A DNA stretch of 26,667 bases from Haloquadratum sp. J07HQX50 (GTDB lineage: Archaea; Halobacteriota; Halobacteria; Halobacteriales; Haloferacaceae): the NCBI GenBank assembly GCA_000416005.1, contig KE356562.1:913134-939800 (forward strand), written 5' to 3'. Under the pieces are notes generated by a model. That model did no database searches. It saw only the letters and a list, made by a program, of their open reading frames with translations, and was not told where the DNA came from. This document shows, piece after piece, positions 1 through 7,168 of the stretch; position 1 is the stretch's first letter, and each line of letters opens with the position of its first letter. The translations under genes were made by a program, and so were the position numbers.

Positions 1-2
1 AA

Positions 3-1649
3 GGGGGCGAAGTAAGTTCAACTACTGCAGTCGGATGCCCAGCTGGAACAATCATCACTGTGGAAGAGCTCTTTTATAATACACCAGCACGACGCAAGTT
101 TCTCAAAACAACAGCAACCGAGTTTGACCACATCAGCACGGTGGTCACACAGTATGCGCTTGCAAATCCAGATGTCGCAATCTCTTTAGAACATAACAGC
201 CGCGAGTTATTTGCAACAGAAGGGCAAGGAGACCTGCAGGCAACTATCCTCTCGGTCTATGGGCGAGATGTTGCTGAATCGATGATCGACTTCGAGACCG
301 GGTCATCGGCACCGGTTAGCGCGAAAGGTCTGATTAGTCATCCAGAGACAACTCGGAGCACGCGCGAGTACGTTTCAACGTTTATCAACGGCCGGTATGT
401 ACGCTCGCGTCTGCTTCGTGAAGCCGTGCTCTCCGCATATGGCAGCCAACTCTCTGCTAATCGGTATCCGTTTGCGGTCGTATTCATCGATATCCCTTCG
501 ACTGCTGTGGATGTGAACGTTCATCCAAGAAAGATGGAAGTCCGCTTTGATGACGAGACGATAGTTCGTGAGACTGTCGAAGAAGGCATTAAAACAGCGC
601 TACTGGAAAACGGACTGGTCCGATCTGGTGCGCCTCGAGGCCAGAGTGCACCTGATGAAGTTGAGATCGACCCACAGTCACAGAGAGAGGAGGCTGTTCA
701 ACACAGCGCGCAATCGCCTGGGAGTACAGAACAGGATGGAACCACCACACAGGGTCGCGCAATTGATCCGGATTCAGAGACTGCATGGGTAGTGTCAGAA
801 AATGGACCCTCTGGTGTGACTGAGTCGACCGGAGCAGATGATACAGATTCTGTATGGTCTCTTGAGTCCCGCTTGCGCGGTGCGTCATCAGAAACAGAAG
901 GAAATGAGACCGATACTTCTTCAGATGAAAATTCAACATCACAAAACGCATCAAATGAGCACAGTACAACAGCCTCAAACAGTTCCTCTCAGCAGGATCT
1001 AACTGGTGAGGCAGTGTCGTTATCTCCATCAGTTGGGTCAATTCCATCACTGGACATTCTGGGCCAAGTCGATGAGAGCTACATCGTTGCCGATTCGGGT
1101 GATGGTATTGTATTGATCGACCAGCATGCTGCTGATGAGCGAGTTCATTATGAATCGCTCAAAGAGCAGTTTAGCAGCTCAGTTACAACTCAAGAGCTTG
1201 CAAACCCTGTGTCTCTTTCGCTAACTACTCAAGAATTAGCAAGATTTGATGAATGGAAGTCCGTACTCGAGTCGCTTGGGTTTCATGCAACACGCACCGA
1301 TTCGGAGAATATTTCTGTGAGTGCAGTTCCAGCGGTACTCTCAACGACGGTTAATCCGACGCAACTTCGAACGGTCCTCGCAGACTTCATTCAGACAGGG
1401 GAAGCCAGTGGGGCAGTTGATATCGTAGCAGATGATTTACTTGCAGATTTGGCATGCTATCCCGCTCTAACTGGCAATACGAGGCTCACAGAAGGGTCAG
1501 TTGTAGGGTTGCTTGAAGCGCTCGATGACTGTGAGAATCCGTACGCTTGCCCACATGGGCGGCCCGTCGTGATTCAAGTAAATCTTAGCGAAATCGAAAA
1601 GCGATTCGAGCGCGATTATCCTGGTCATGATGGACATCGATACGACTGA
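3..1649 (+). CDS. mutL: DNA mismatch repair protein MutL, 3' part (5' end outside window)
   Basis: MutL couples MutS mismatch recognition to strand incision and excision. The frame is open from base 3, so the gene enters from the left and the ATPase (GHKL) N-terminus is missing. The visible part begins in the end of the ATPase domain with LFYNTPARRKFL, followed by the transducer domain with NGRYV (about residue 110, counting the GTG at 60 as 1) and DVNVHPRKMEVRF (151-163). A long Ser/Thr/Glu-rich linker runs from about 190 to 330. The C-terminal dimerisation domain carries DQHAADERVHYE (354-365), which exactly fits the endonuclease motif DQHA-x2-E-x4-E, and ends with CPHGRP. This is therefore a nicking-type MutL, as expected where MutH is absent. 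The GTG at 60 is internal and not the start. mutS is usually next to it and may lie left of the window. Confidence 0.96.
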   Translation, partial: GGEVSSTTAVGCPAGTIITVEELFYNTPARRKFLKTTATEFDHISTVVTQYALANPDVAISLEHNSRELFATEGQGDLQATILSVYGRDVAESMIDFETGSSAPVSAKGLISHPETTRSTREYVSTFINGRYVRSRLLREAVLSAYGSQLSANRYPFAVVFIDIPSTAVDVNVHPRKMEVRFDDETIVRETVEEGIKTALLENGLVRSGAPRGQSAPDEVEIDPQSQREEAVQHSAQSPGSTEQDGTTTQGRAIDPDSETAWVVSENGPSGVTESTGADDTDSVWSLESRLRGASSETEGNETDTSSDENSTSQNASNEHSTTASNSSSQQDLTGEAVSLSPSVGSIPSLDILGQVDESYIVADSGDGIVLIDQHAADERVHYESLKEQFSSSVTTQELANPVSLSLTTQELARFDEWKSVLESLGFHATRTDSENISVSAVPAVLSTTVNPTQLRTVLADFIQTGEASGAVDIVADDLLADLACYPALTGNTRLTEGSVVGLLEALDDCENPYACPHGRPVVIQVNLSEIEKRFERDYPGHDGHRYD

Positions 1650-2172
1650 GCACGATTTAAGACTCCATGATAGCAGGTATACCTCGCATCAGCTACCCAC
1701 TTCTCAATCGATAGGGCTATCGGTGGACTCCTGCTCTCGGTCTTGAGCAACGGGGTGTAGAAGGCCTCAAACTATCGTTTCTATTCTATGACGCTGAGTC
1801 GAAGTCGAACTGATAGTCCCCTGAGAGCTAAATCTGAGCCAATTTTAGCCGAAACTCCGTGGGTAGAGTCGTCAGGTTCCTCAGGATCGGAGGGATGTCT
1901 GTGATGGAAAATGAAGAACAAGAGCCACTTGCTCGCAAGAAAGTTCACACTGTGTCGCATGTGGTATCACAGCGTTGTATATCAATTGCGATGACGTGCA
2001 CAAGACCCTCGCTCAGTATATGATCGATTTCGATAGAGATCTCAGCATTGCATCAAGCGGGTCAATCTCAGAATCGAAACACGCTGGTTCGTGATATAAA
2101 TCCGCTGAGTTTCACCTACTTAGACAAATATAATCTTATAGCTTTTCAAATCCCGTATCTGAACACTGTACT
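1650..2172. other. Intergenic region of 523 bases, no convincing gene
   Basis: This stretch between mutL and the sugar kinase gene holds no ORF with protein-like composition and a start codon. One plus-strand frame stays open from about 1935 to 2096 and encodes a Cys-x2-Cys pair, but I do not recognise it and stops close it upstream. An AT-rich segment at 2124-2141 (aatataat, then cttata) is the most likely promoter of the kinase gene. Confidence 0.5.
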
Positions 2173-3132
2173 ATGGCCGATATAGTTACTTTCGGTGAAA
2201 CCATGCTGCGGCTTTCTCCACCGACAGGAGAACGTCTTGAACGTGCTCGCTCACTTGCTGTCCATCCAGGGGGCGCAGAGAGTAATGTTGCAACTGCGAT
2301 GTCACACCTTGGTGATGATGCCACCTGGGTATCAAAGCTACCGAATTCACCACTCGGGCGCCGCATTTCAACAGAACTCCAGAGTCATGGGGTTAATCCA
2401 TCTGTCATCTGGGATGACACAGCGACAGCACGTGTAGGGACATATTATGTTGAGTTTGGGGCAGACCCACGAGAGACAAGCGTGTATTATGACCGGACAA
2501 ATGCGTCAATTACTACCGCGACGACTACAGAGATACCTGATTCAGTCGTTACAGAGAGCGAAATATTTTATACGAGTGGGATTACTCCCGCGCTGTCTTC
2601 GACTGTCGCTCATACCACAGAACAATTATTAACAACAGCATATGCAAATAATACGACGACAGCATTCGATCTCAATTATCGCTCGAAACTCTGGGACCCC
2701 CAGACGGCTGGGGAGATGTATCACTCATTGCTACCCGTCATTGATATTTTGGTGGCGGCCGAACGAGATGTTCGCAGTTGTCTCGGTTACGAAGGCGACC
2801 CCAGAGTGCTCATTGATTCATTAACGAGTGATTATGATTTCGAAACAATTGTGCTCACGCGCGGTACAGATGGTTCGATCGGGTATGAGAGTGACACAAT
2901 CATCGAGCAACCTGTCTTCGAAGCCGAAACGGTCGATCCGATTGGAAGTGGTGACGCGTTCGTCGGTGGTCTTCTGAGCCAGAAACTCGAGGATGAATCA
3001 CTGAAAAATTGTCTCGAGCATGGGGCGGCGATGGCTTCGCTGAAGCGGACACTCGAAGGAGATGCGGCTACTGTGACACCTGCGGAAGTTGATGCAGTCA
3101 GAGCGTCGCAGTCGGGCGGAATATCGCGATAA
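2173..3132 (+). CDS. kdgK: PfkB-family sugar kinase, probable 2-keto-3-deoxygluconate kinase
   Basis: A ribokinase/PfkB carbohydrate kinase of 319 residues, the normal family length. It begins with the family start VTFGETMLRLSPP. It has the sugar-binding Gly-Gly at 33-34 (HPGGAESNVA), FDLNYRSKLW (165-174), typical of KDG kinases, and the ATP-anion-hole motif GSGDAF (258-263), with Asp261 as probable catalytic base. The likely reaction is ATP-dependent phosphorylation of 2-keto-3-deoxygluconate to KDPG, the kinase step of the semiphosphorylative Entner-Doudoroff pathway used by haloarchaea. The start at 2173 fits the family N-terminus, and a TATA-like cttata lies about 35 bases upstream, consistent with a leaderless or short-leader transcript. 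Another sugar such as fructose or ribose cannot be excluded from sequence alone. Confidence 0.85.
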   Translation: MADIVTFGETMLRLSPPTGERLERARSLAVHPGGAESNVATAMSHLGDDATWVSKLPNSPLGRRISTELQSHGVNPSVIWDDTATARVGTYYVEFGADPRETSVYYDRTNASITTATTTEIPDSVVTESEIFYTSGITPALSSTVAHTTEQLLTTAYANNTTTAFDLNYRSKLWDPQTAGEMYHSLLPVIDILVAAERDVRSCLGYEGDPRVLIDSLTSDYDFETIVLTRGTDGSIGYESDTIIEQPVFEAETVDPIGSGDAFVGGLLSQKLEDESLKNCLEHGAAMASLKRTLEGDAATVTPAEVDAVRASQSGGISR

Positions 3133-3215
3133 GCTTGTGCGGAACTCTTCGAACACACCACTAAGCGACTCTGCGCTGTGCGGGTCCTGGAATATGAGCG
3201 AGAGCAGGTATGCAG

Positions 3216-3698
3216 TTAATCAGATTCTGTCTCAGACTGGCCTGGAAGGAGAGATTCGAGATTGGTCCTCCGGACAGCTGAAAAGGCTATGATAAGTGAG
3301 AGTAATAAAATTGTCAGCGAAGCAGAAGATATAAATGCATTTTCCACCGTCTGATACTCTCCGGGACGGAAGCTAATTATTTTCCGCGCGACGGCAATGA
3401 GCGCTGCATTAATAACGATACGAACGACGGGTTCCTGTCGACTGGAGGCGACGACTGTTTCAAATACTTCAACGATAATCAATAAAATGAGCACCGTATC
3501 AATGAGCCCAATTACTGATATGGGATCAGTGAAATTTCCCGAAAGGACAAGTTGATACAATGAGAGACCCAGATCAAAGACACCAATTGCGAATAGTATG
3601 ACTAGGAATAATGCCGCCGTTAACTCAAGCCACTGCATCGCGCGCTCTGATCGACTGGCCCACGAATCAACTGACACAAATAAATAGACTGTAAGCAT
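3216..3698 (-). CDS. PsiE-like integral membrane protein
   Basis: A 160-residue protein with four hydrophobic segments, roughly residues 25-50, 62-80, 95-112 and 125-143, separated by short charged loops and followed by an acidic tail. Size and layout match the phosphate-starvation-inducible E (PsiE) family, small four-helix membrane proteins whose biochemical role is not established. The conserved-looking ARKIISF segment precedes the last helix. The first ATG may be too early. Met21 (MQWLEL), just before the first helix, is an alternative start. The gene stands alone and converges on the kinase gene, 83 bases away, so no functional partner is evident. The family call is from overall resemblance rather than a diagnostic motif. 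Confidence 0.75.
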   Translation of the reverse strand: MLTVYLFVSVDSWASRSERAMQWLELTAALFLVILFAIGVFDLGLSLYQLVLSGNFTDPISVIGLIDTVLILLIIVEVFETVVASSRQEPVVRIVINAALIAVARKIISFRPGEYQTVENAFISSASLTILLLSLIIAFSAVRRTNLESLLPGQSETESD

Positions 3699-3772
3699 CT
3701 ATGTAGTGATTTCGTTCGCGAGCGTGCACTCCATAGATGCCGTCTTGACGCTGAATAACAGATAATTTACAC

Positions 3773-4450
3773 ATGCAACACGAGTCCACCGGCCGTTTTC
3801 GCGTTCTTGATCGGTCTCACAATCCGGAGGTTCTTGTATTAGTCTCTGTCCCAGAATCACCAGCCGACCGGATGAACAAAGAGTTTAATCCTGTCACTGT
3901 CGAGATACCGAACAGCGCGGCATCCGTGGTCTCAGCAGGAAATCTCATCGAAGCAACTCTCTCGTGGCCAAATGAGCATGCACAGCTTGAGGATTTTAAG
4001 CGGTTATCAGAGACGACGTTTGAGTATATTGATGATATCTCGCCGGTTTTTGAGGCTGCATCAACTTTGTGGCAGGCTGCTGTCCGTGAGCAGGATGGTC
4101 TTCGGGGACGGGTTACGCGTGGGACTGATAGCCAGCCGAACGGGGTGCTCTATGTATTTGCTGAGCAAAGTGGTGTGAGAAATCTATTTGACGAGTTTCA
4201 GAGTGGCACAACACCGCTTGAACCGTTACTCCAGCGGGTTGATGATCAGCGTGAGACCAGTGACGAAACTTCACCGGCGCCTGAGACGGAGCAAGACCGA
4301 GCGGTTTTTATCCTCCGGCCGGTGGACGACACATTCGTTATTGTTTACATCACTTTTGAAAAGTATGGGGTTCTCGCAAACACAATAAGAAGCACGTATG
4401 GAGATGATGAGAGTATAAATGCCTCAGGCCCACTCCGGTTCCACAGGTGA
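3773..4450 (+). CDS. Conserved haloarchaeal protein, possibly DUF6663
   Basis: A 225-residue soluble, acidic protein without signal peptide, membrane segments or cysteine motifs. It starts with GRFRVLD and ends with a beta-rich segment, FVIVYITFEKYGVLANTIR. The middle (about 160-180) is an acidic, low-complexity linker, suggesting two domains. I believe proteins of this form are widespread in Halobacteria under the label DUF6663, but I recall no function and assert none. The ATG at 3773 leaves a 74-base spacer to the divergent PsiE-like gene. Its 3' end overlaps the end of the facing dehydrogenase gene by 27 bases (4424-4450), so the two messages are antisense at their ends. Confidence 0.8.
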   Translation: MQHESTGRFRVLDRSHNPEVLVLVSVPESPADRMNKEFNPVTVEIPNSAASVVSAGNLIEATLSWPNEHAQLEDFKRLSETTFEYIDDISPVFEAASTLWQAAVREQDGLRGRVTRGTDSQPNGVLYVFAEQSGVRNLFDEFQSGTTPLEPLLQRVDDQRETSDETSPAPETEQDRAVFILRPVDDTFVIVYITFEKYGVLANTIRSTYGDDESINASGPLRFHR

Positions 4451-5407
4451 TATCGGGGTCTTCCCAGCAAGAACGCGGCTGACATTTTGTGCGACGGTTT
4501 CGTTGAGCTCCTGAATCGATTCCTCAGAGTACCATGCGATGTGCGGAGTTGTAATCACGTCAGGATGTTGTGCTAAGGGACTGTCTGCATCGAGAGGTTC
4601 AGATTCGAATACATCAAGAGCAGCGGCACCGATCTTATTCTCATCAAGTGCATTAAGCAAGGCAGTTTCATCTACGACACCACCACGGCCTGTATTAACA
4701 ACTAAGACGTGGTCTTGCATCTGTGAAAATGTGTCCGAATTGAGAAGATGGTGCGTCTCCGGAGTCTCTGGCGCATTCACGCTGATATAGTCTGCATTTG
4801 AGAGCACCGTATCAAGATCGACTAACTCAATATCAACAGCGAGGTTGTCAATCGTTTCCGAATCGAGGTATGGGTCGTATGCAATCTGGTTAAATCCAAA
4901 CCCGGCCGTGCATTCAGCAGTCCGTTGGGCGATTTCCCCAAATGCAATAAAGCCAAGTGTCTTATCAGACGTTCGATGAAGTGGTTGCGGAGGATAAAGT
5001 ACCTCTGACCCCCAAGTACCAGCTTTGATGTTGTAATCAAGCTGCGGTATCGCCCGAATACCCGATAAAAGAAGCGAAGCTGTGTGTATTGCCACGTCTT
5101 CGGTGCAGTATCCGGGGGCGTTCGTAACGGTAATACCTGCAGTGTGAGCGGCTTCGATATCGATATTATCGAAACCGACAGCTGCGCGCGCGATTATATC
5201 CACTTCAAGTGAATCGATTGCTGTCTCTGGGACAGGAGTATTGATATCAGTAATCACGGCATCAGCCCCGTGTTCTTTACACGCAGCCACGAGGCGGTCT
5301 GGACTACCTAACGATTCAACGACTAACTCAACACGACTGCCAAGTGGCTCACGGAGCAGAGGTGGTTTGATCGAGTGAAAATCACTCACAACGGCTGTTT
5401 GTGTCAT
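4424..5407 (-). CDS. D-isomer-specific 2-hydroxyacid dehydrogenase
   Basis: A 327-residue NAD(P)-dependent oxidoreductase of the D-2-hydroxyacid dehydrogenase family (phosphoglycerate dehydrogenase / CtBP type). The predicted catalytic residues are Arg241 in NTGRGGVVDE, Glu270 in DVFESEP and His289 in TTPHIAWYSE. The nucleotide loop reads GFIAFGEIA (152-160), where the usual GxGxxG has alanine at its first and last positions. No C-terminal ACT or ASB domain follows, so a biosynthetic SerA role is unlikely. The natural substrate (glyoxylate, hydroxypyruvate or another 2-oxoacid) cannot be read from sequence. I chose the ATG at 5407 (MTQTAVVSDF) over the one 17 codons upstream because the family begins there and the upstream extension is not conserved-looking. 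Confidence 0.88.
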   Translation of the reverse strand: MTQTAVVSDFHSIKPPLLREPLGSRVELVVESLGSPDRLVAACKEHGADAVITDINTPVPETAIDSLEVDIIARAAVGFDNIDIEAAHTAGITVTNAPGYCTEDVAIHTASLLLSGIRAIPQLDYNIKAGTWGSEVLYPPQPLHRTSDKTLGFIAFGEIAQRTAECTAGFGFNQIAYDPYLDSETIDNLAVDIELVDLDTVLSNADYISVNAPETPETHHLLNSDTFSQMQDHVLVVNTGRGGVVDETALLNALDENKIGAAALDVFESEPLDADSPLAQHPDVITTPHIAWYSEESIQELNETVAQNVSRVLAGKTPISPVEPEWA

Positions 5408-5568
5408 CACATCCAATCGAGCCGTGACTAATCTAACTCTGTTGAATCGGTTCAACAATCTCTTTGGGTATACTTGCTAACCTGTCCGGGTATTTGTTTA
5501 GCAGTTTACAGGCGCTCAGCCCCCGTCCTTAAGAGGCCGGCGCCAGCTGGCGAGTCGGGTAGGGTAGT

Positions 5569-5961
5569 TCACTCGCGTGCGTCTGGATTCAACTCTGTCG
5601 TACACCACGAACAGAACCCAAGGTCATCATCAAGCTCTTTCCCACACTCTGGGCAGTTAGTAGTCTCTAGCTCCTTATCTGGGGATGCTTCCTGCTCTGC
5701 AATCTTGTGAGCCTGCAAATACACATCCACGAGACTGGCAATCCCCACAACGAGTGCAGGGGCTAGTTGAACTGGATCACCGCCTCCAGCAAGGAGTTCC
5801 GCAGGTGTCGCATCTGGAAGAAAGAGCGCTGTAGCAGCGATAGTGAGTAAGAACCACGTCAGACCGCGTCCCCACCGCCGAAGATAGACATGTCCGAGTC
5901 CCGTAACAAAGACTCCTAACAGGACTGCAAGCCATGGACGACGATGCCATTGCCACTCCAT
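5569..5961 (-). CDS. Membrane protein with C-terminal zinc ribbon
   Basis: A 130-residue protein with hydrophobic N-terminal segments (about 9-27, 33-49 and 67-85) and a cytosolic C-terminal treble-clef or zinc-ribbon domain. The metal site is CPECGKELDDDLGFCSWC (about 103-120), two Cys-x2-Cys pairs. Such short membrane zinc ribbons are common in Halobacteria and have no assigned function. The start ATG at 5961 precedes MEWQWHRRPWLAVLLG, where the first helix begins shortly after the start. The gene runs in the same direction as the dehydrogenase but 160 bases upstream of it, so a shared transcript is possible but not shown. Confidence 0.8.
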   Translation of the reverse strand: MEWQWHRRPWLAVLLGVFVTGLGHVYLRRWGRGLTWFLLTIAATALFLPDATPAELLAGGGDPVQLAPALVVGIASLVDVYLQAHKIAEQEASPDKELETTNCPECGKELDDDLGFCSWCTTELNPDARE

Positions 5962-6158
5962 ATCGTTCGTATATGTATGTAGTGCGGTTTAGCCTGTTTC
6001 GGTTTCTGGTGACTGCCATCCCCCGTTGAGGTTCGATTTACCAATGTCCGTGTCGCAAATGAAGCAGTCCATAATTTGTCATTTAATTTTATCCCTTATG
6101 TTATTTAAGCTACCTATCTTCTGGATTGTTTATACTATTGTGTTTTGGGTATTCATGA

Positions 6159-6320
6159 GTGAAAACACATTTTTATGTTATTAATGCTGATGGACGCGCA
6201 GAGGAATCCAAGAGGGCCCATCAATGTCGTTTTGGCGACAATGTCGGGGCTAAAAGTGGTCGCTGTAAGCCTAAGAATAGAACTGTTAGCGTTATGGCGG
6301 CTTTATCAGACTCTCATTAG
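6159..6320 (+). CDS. Possible 53-residue small protein, unrecognised
   Basis: Starting from a GTG directly after an in-frame stop, the frame encodes 53 residues rich in Lys, Arg and Cys, including RAHQCRFGDN and SGRCKPKNRT. This basic composition is unlike the acidic proteins around it and suggests either a nucleic-acid-binding peptide of mobile origin or chance. Only two cysteines are present, so a complete zinc site is not visible. I do not recognise a family. An alternative ATG at 6155 opens another frame that closes after ten codons. Confidence 0.15.
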   Translation: MKTHFYVINADGRAEESKRAHQCRFGDNVGAKSGRCKPKNRTVSVMAALSDSH

Positions 6321-6500
6321 CAATTTAAGCTAACTTAGCCACTTTTAGATAGTCAATTAGGTATCGTCACCGCGCATCAATGCTGTACCATCGTCAAGAC
6401 TCATCTATCAATGACACTGCAGCGGCGAGGGAGTTGTGCTTGCTTCAACGAATGAGACTTTAGACGGCAAGCGGTTACGACCATGAGTAGAAGTCTAATC

Positions 6501-6710
6501 TTACTGAAAGAGCGACATGGACAAGTAATTGAAGGATATATCATCAGCAAGTTTCACCTCCATGTTGTGAATTATTAAATTTTCTTCTGGGATATCGTAT
6601 GTGAATTCAGAATTATGATAATATTCAGTAACTACAATACGTTCTTGTTCAGGGTCATTGTCTATTTTGTCTGTTCGAAGGTGGCAACTCCGGTGATACT
6701 TCCAATAACA
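6501..6710 (-). pseudogene. Remnant of an unrecognised AT-rich gene
   Basis: On the minus strand the frame ending at the TAA at 6501-6503 is open for about 70 codons. The C-terminal part reads like real protein: ERIVVTEYYHNSEF, then YDIPEENLIIHNMEVKLADD. It has no ATG, GTG or TTG before that segment, and it is closed upstream by a TGA at 6711-6713. Just upstream, a neighbouring frame reads FSGDVIGSITGVATFEQTK and stops, as if a frameshift near 6660 split one older gene. I do not recognise the family. A chance ORF in AT-rich DNA remains possible. Confidence 0.25.
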
Positions 6711-6849
6711 TCACCTGAGAAAATATGTCGTATATTTCATAATTAAATATAATTTTTGCACAGTGTAAACGAAATAAGTGTCAACGTGTCGGGAACATTT
6801 ATAAGTAGCCCGCCGCTGTCATGCAAACAGGAAAGCAGGTGTGAATAGC

Positions 6850-6924
6850 TGGGCCCTGACGGATTCGAACCATCGACCACTCGGTTATGAGCCGAGCGCT
6901 CTAACCAGACTGAGCTAAGGGCCC
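6850..6924 (-). tRNA. tRNA with CAU anticodon, probably tRNA-Ile2
   Basis: A complete cloverleaf of 75 nt with a 7-bp acceptor stem (GGGCCCT/AGGGCCC), discriminator A73, the TTCGAAT T-loop and anticodon stem CTCGG/CCGAG around CTCATAA. Anticodon CAU could be Met or Ile2 (agmatidine-modified, reading AUA). I prefer Ile2: the gene has no intron, whereas elongator tRNA-Met of Haloferax volcanii carries one, and a GGGCC acceptor start resembles tRNA-Ile. No 3' CCA is encoded. A TATA-like run, TATAAT on the minus strand (6963-6968), lies about 39 bases upstream of the 5' end. Confidence 0.93.
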
Positions 6925-6980
6925 ACATACAACTGCAAGTGAGTGTCTGTCTTAGGCGTTATTATATCAAAGAACGGGCA

Positions 6981-7053
6981 CGCCGTCGCCAGGACTCGAA
7001 CCTGGGACCACCTCGTTAACAGCGAGGTGCTCTACCAACTGAGCTACGACGGC
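6981..7053 (-). tRNA. tRNA-Asn (GUU)
   Basis: A complete 73-nt cloverleaf with acceptor stem GCCGTCG/CGACGGC, discriminator G73, D-arm AGCTCAGTTGGTAGAGC, anticodon stem CCTCG/CGAGG with loop CTGTTAA (anticodon GUU, Asn) and T-arm CCAGGTTCGAGTCCTGG. No intron, no encoded CCA. It lies 56 bases upstream of the CAU tRNA on the same strand, and the CCA-adding enzyme gene starts about 115 bases away in the opposite direction. Confidence 0.97.
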
Positions 7054-7168
7054 ACTCCGACATGAATAAATAGATTTAGCAGGAATCATATGGCTTTCGT
7101 TTCCTGGTTTTTAGACAAACCAGGTCTGCATCGACACCCTTTCGCCAACTGTCCGACTATCAAATCCA

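Larger units (their letters stand above)
5962..6849. other. AT-rich intergenic region of 888 bases with decayed coding traces
   Basis: This is the longest gene-poor stretch of the window and clearly more AT-rich than its surroundings, especially 6060-6180 and 6570-6800. It contains two open stretches listed separately: a 53-codon plus-strand ORF (6159-6320) and a minus-strand stretch without a start codon (6501-6710). It also has a 10-base inverted repeat, CTAAAAGTGG at 6250-6259 and CCACTTTTAG at 6339-6348. Together these suggest remains of an accessory insertion next to the tRNA genes. No transposase or integrase motif is left. Confidence 0.5.

Noticed and set aside
1650..2172. Possible transposase fragment after mutL
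   Set aside because: No DDE or HUH motif, no terminal repeats and no continuous frame could be seen.
6743..6928. Minus-strand ORF of 61 codons
   Set aside because: It reads across tRNA(CAU); the peptide is the usual false translation of a tRNA gene.
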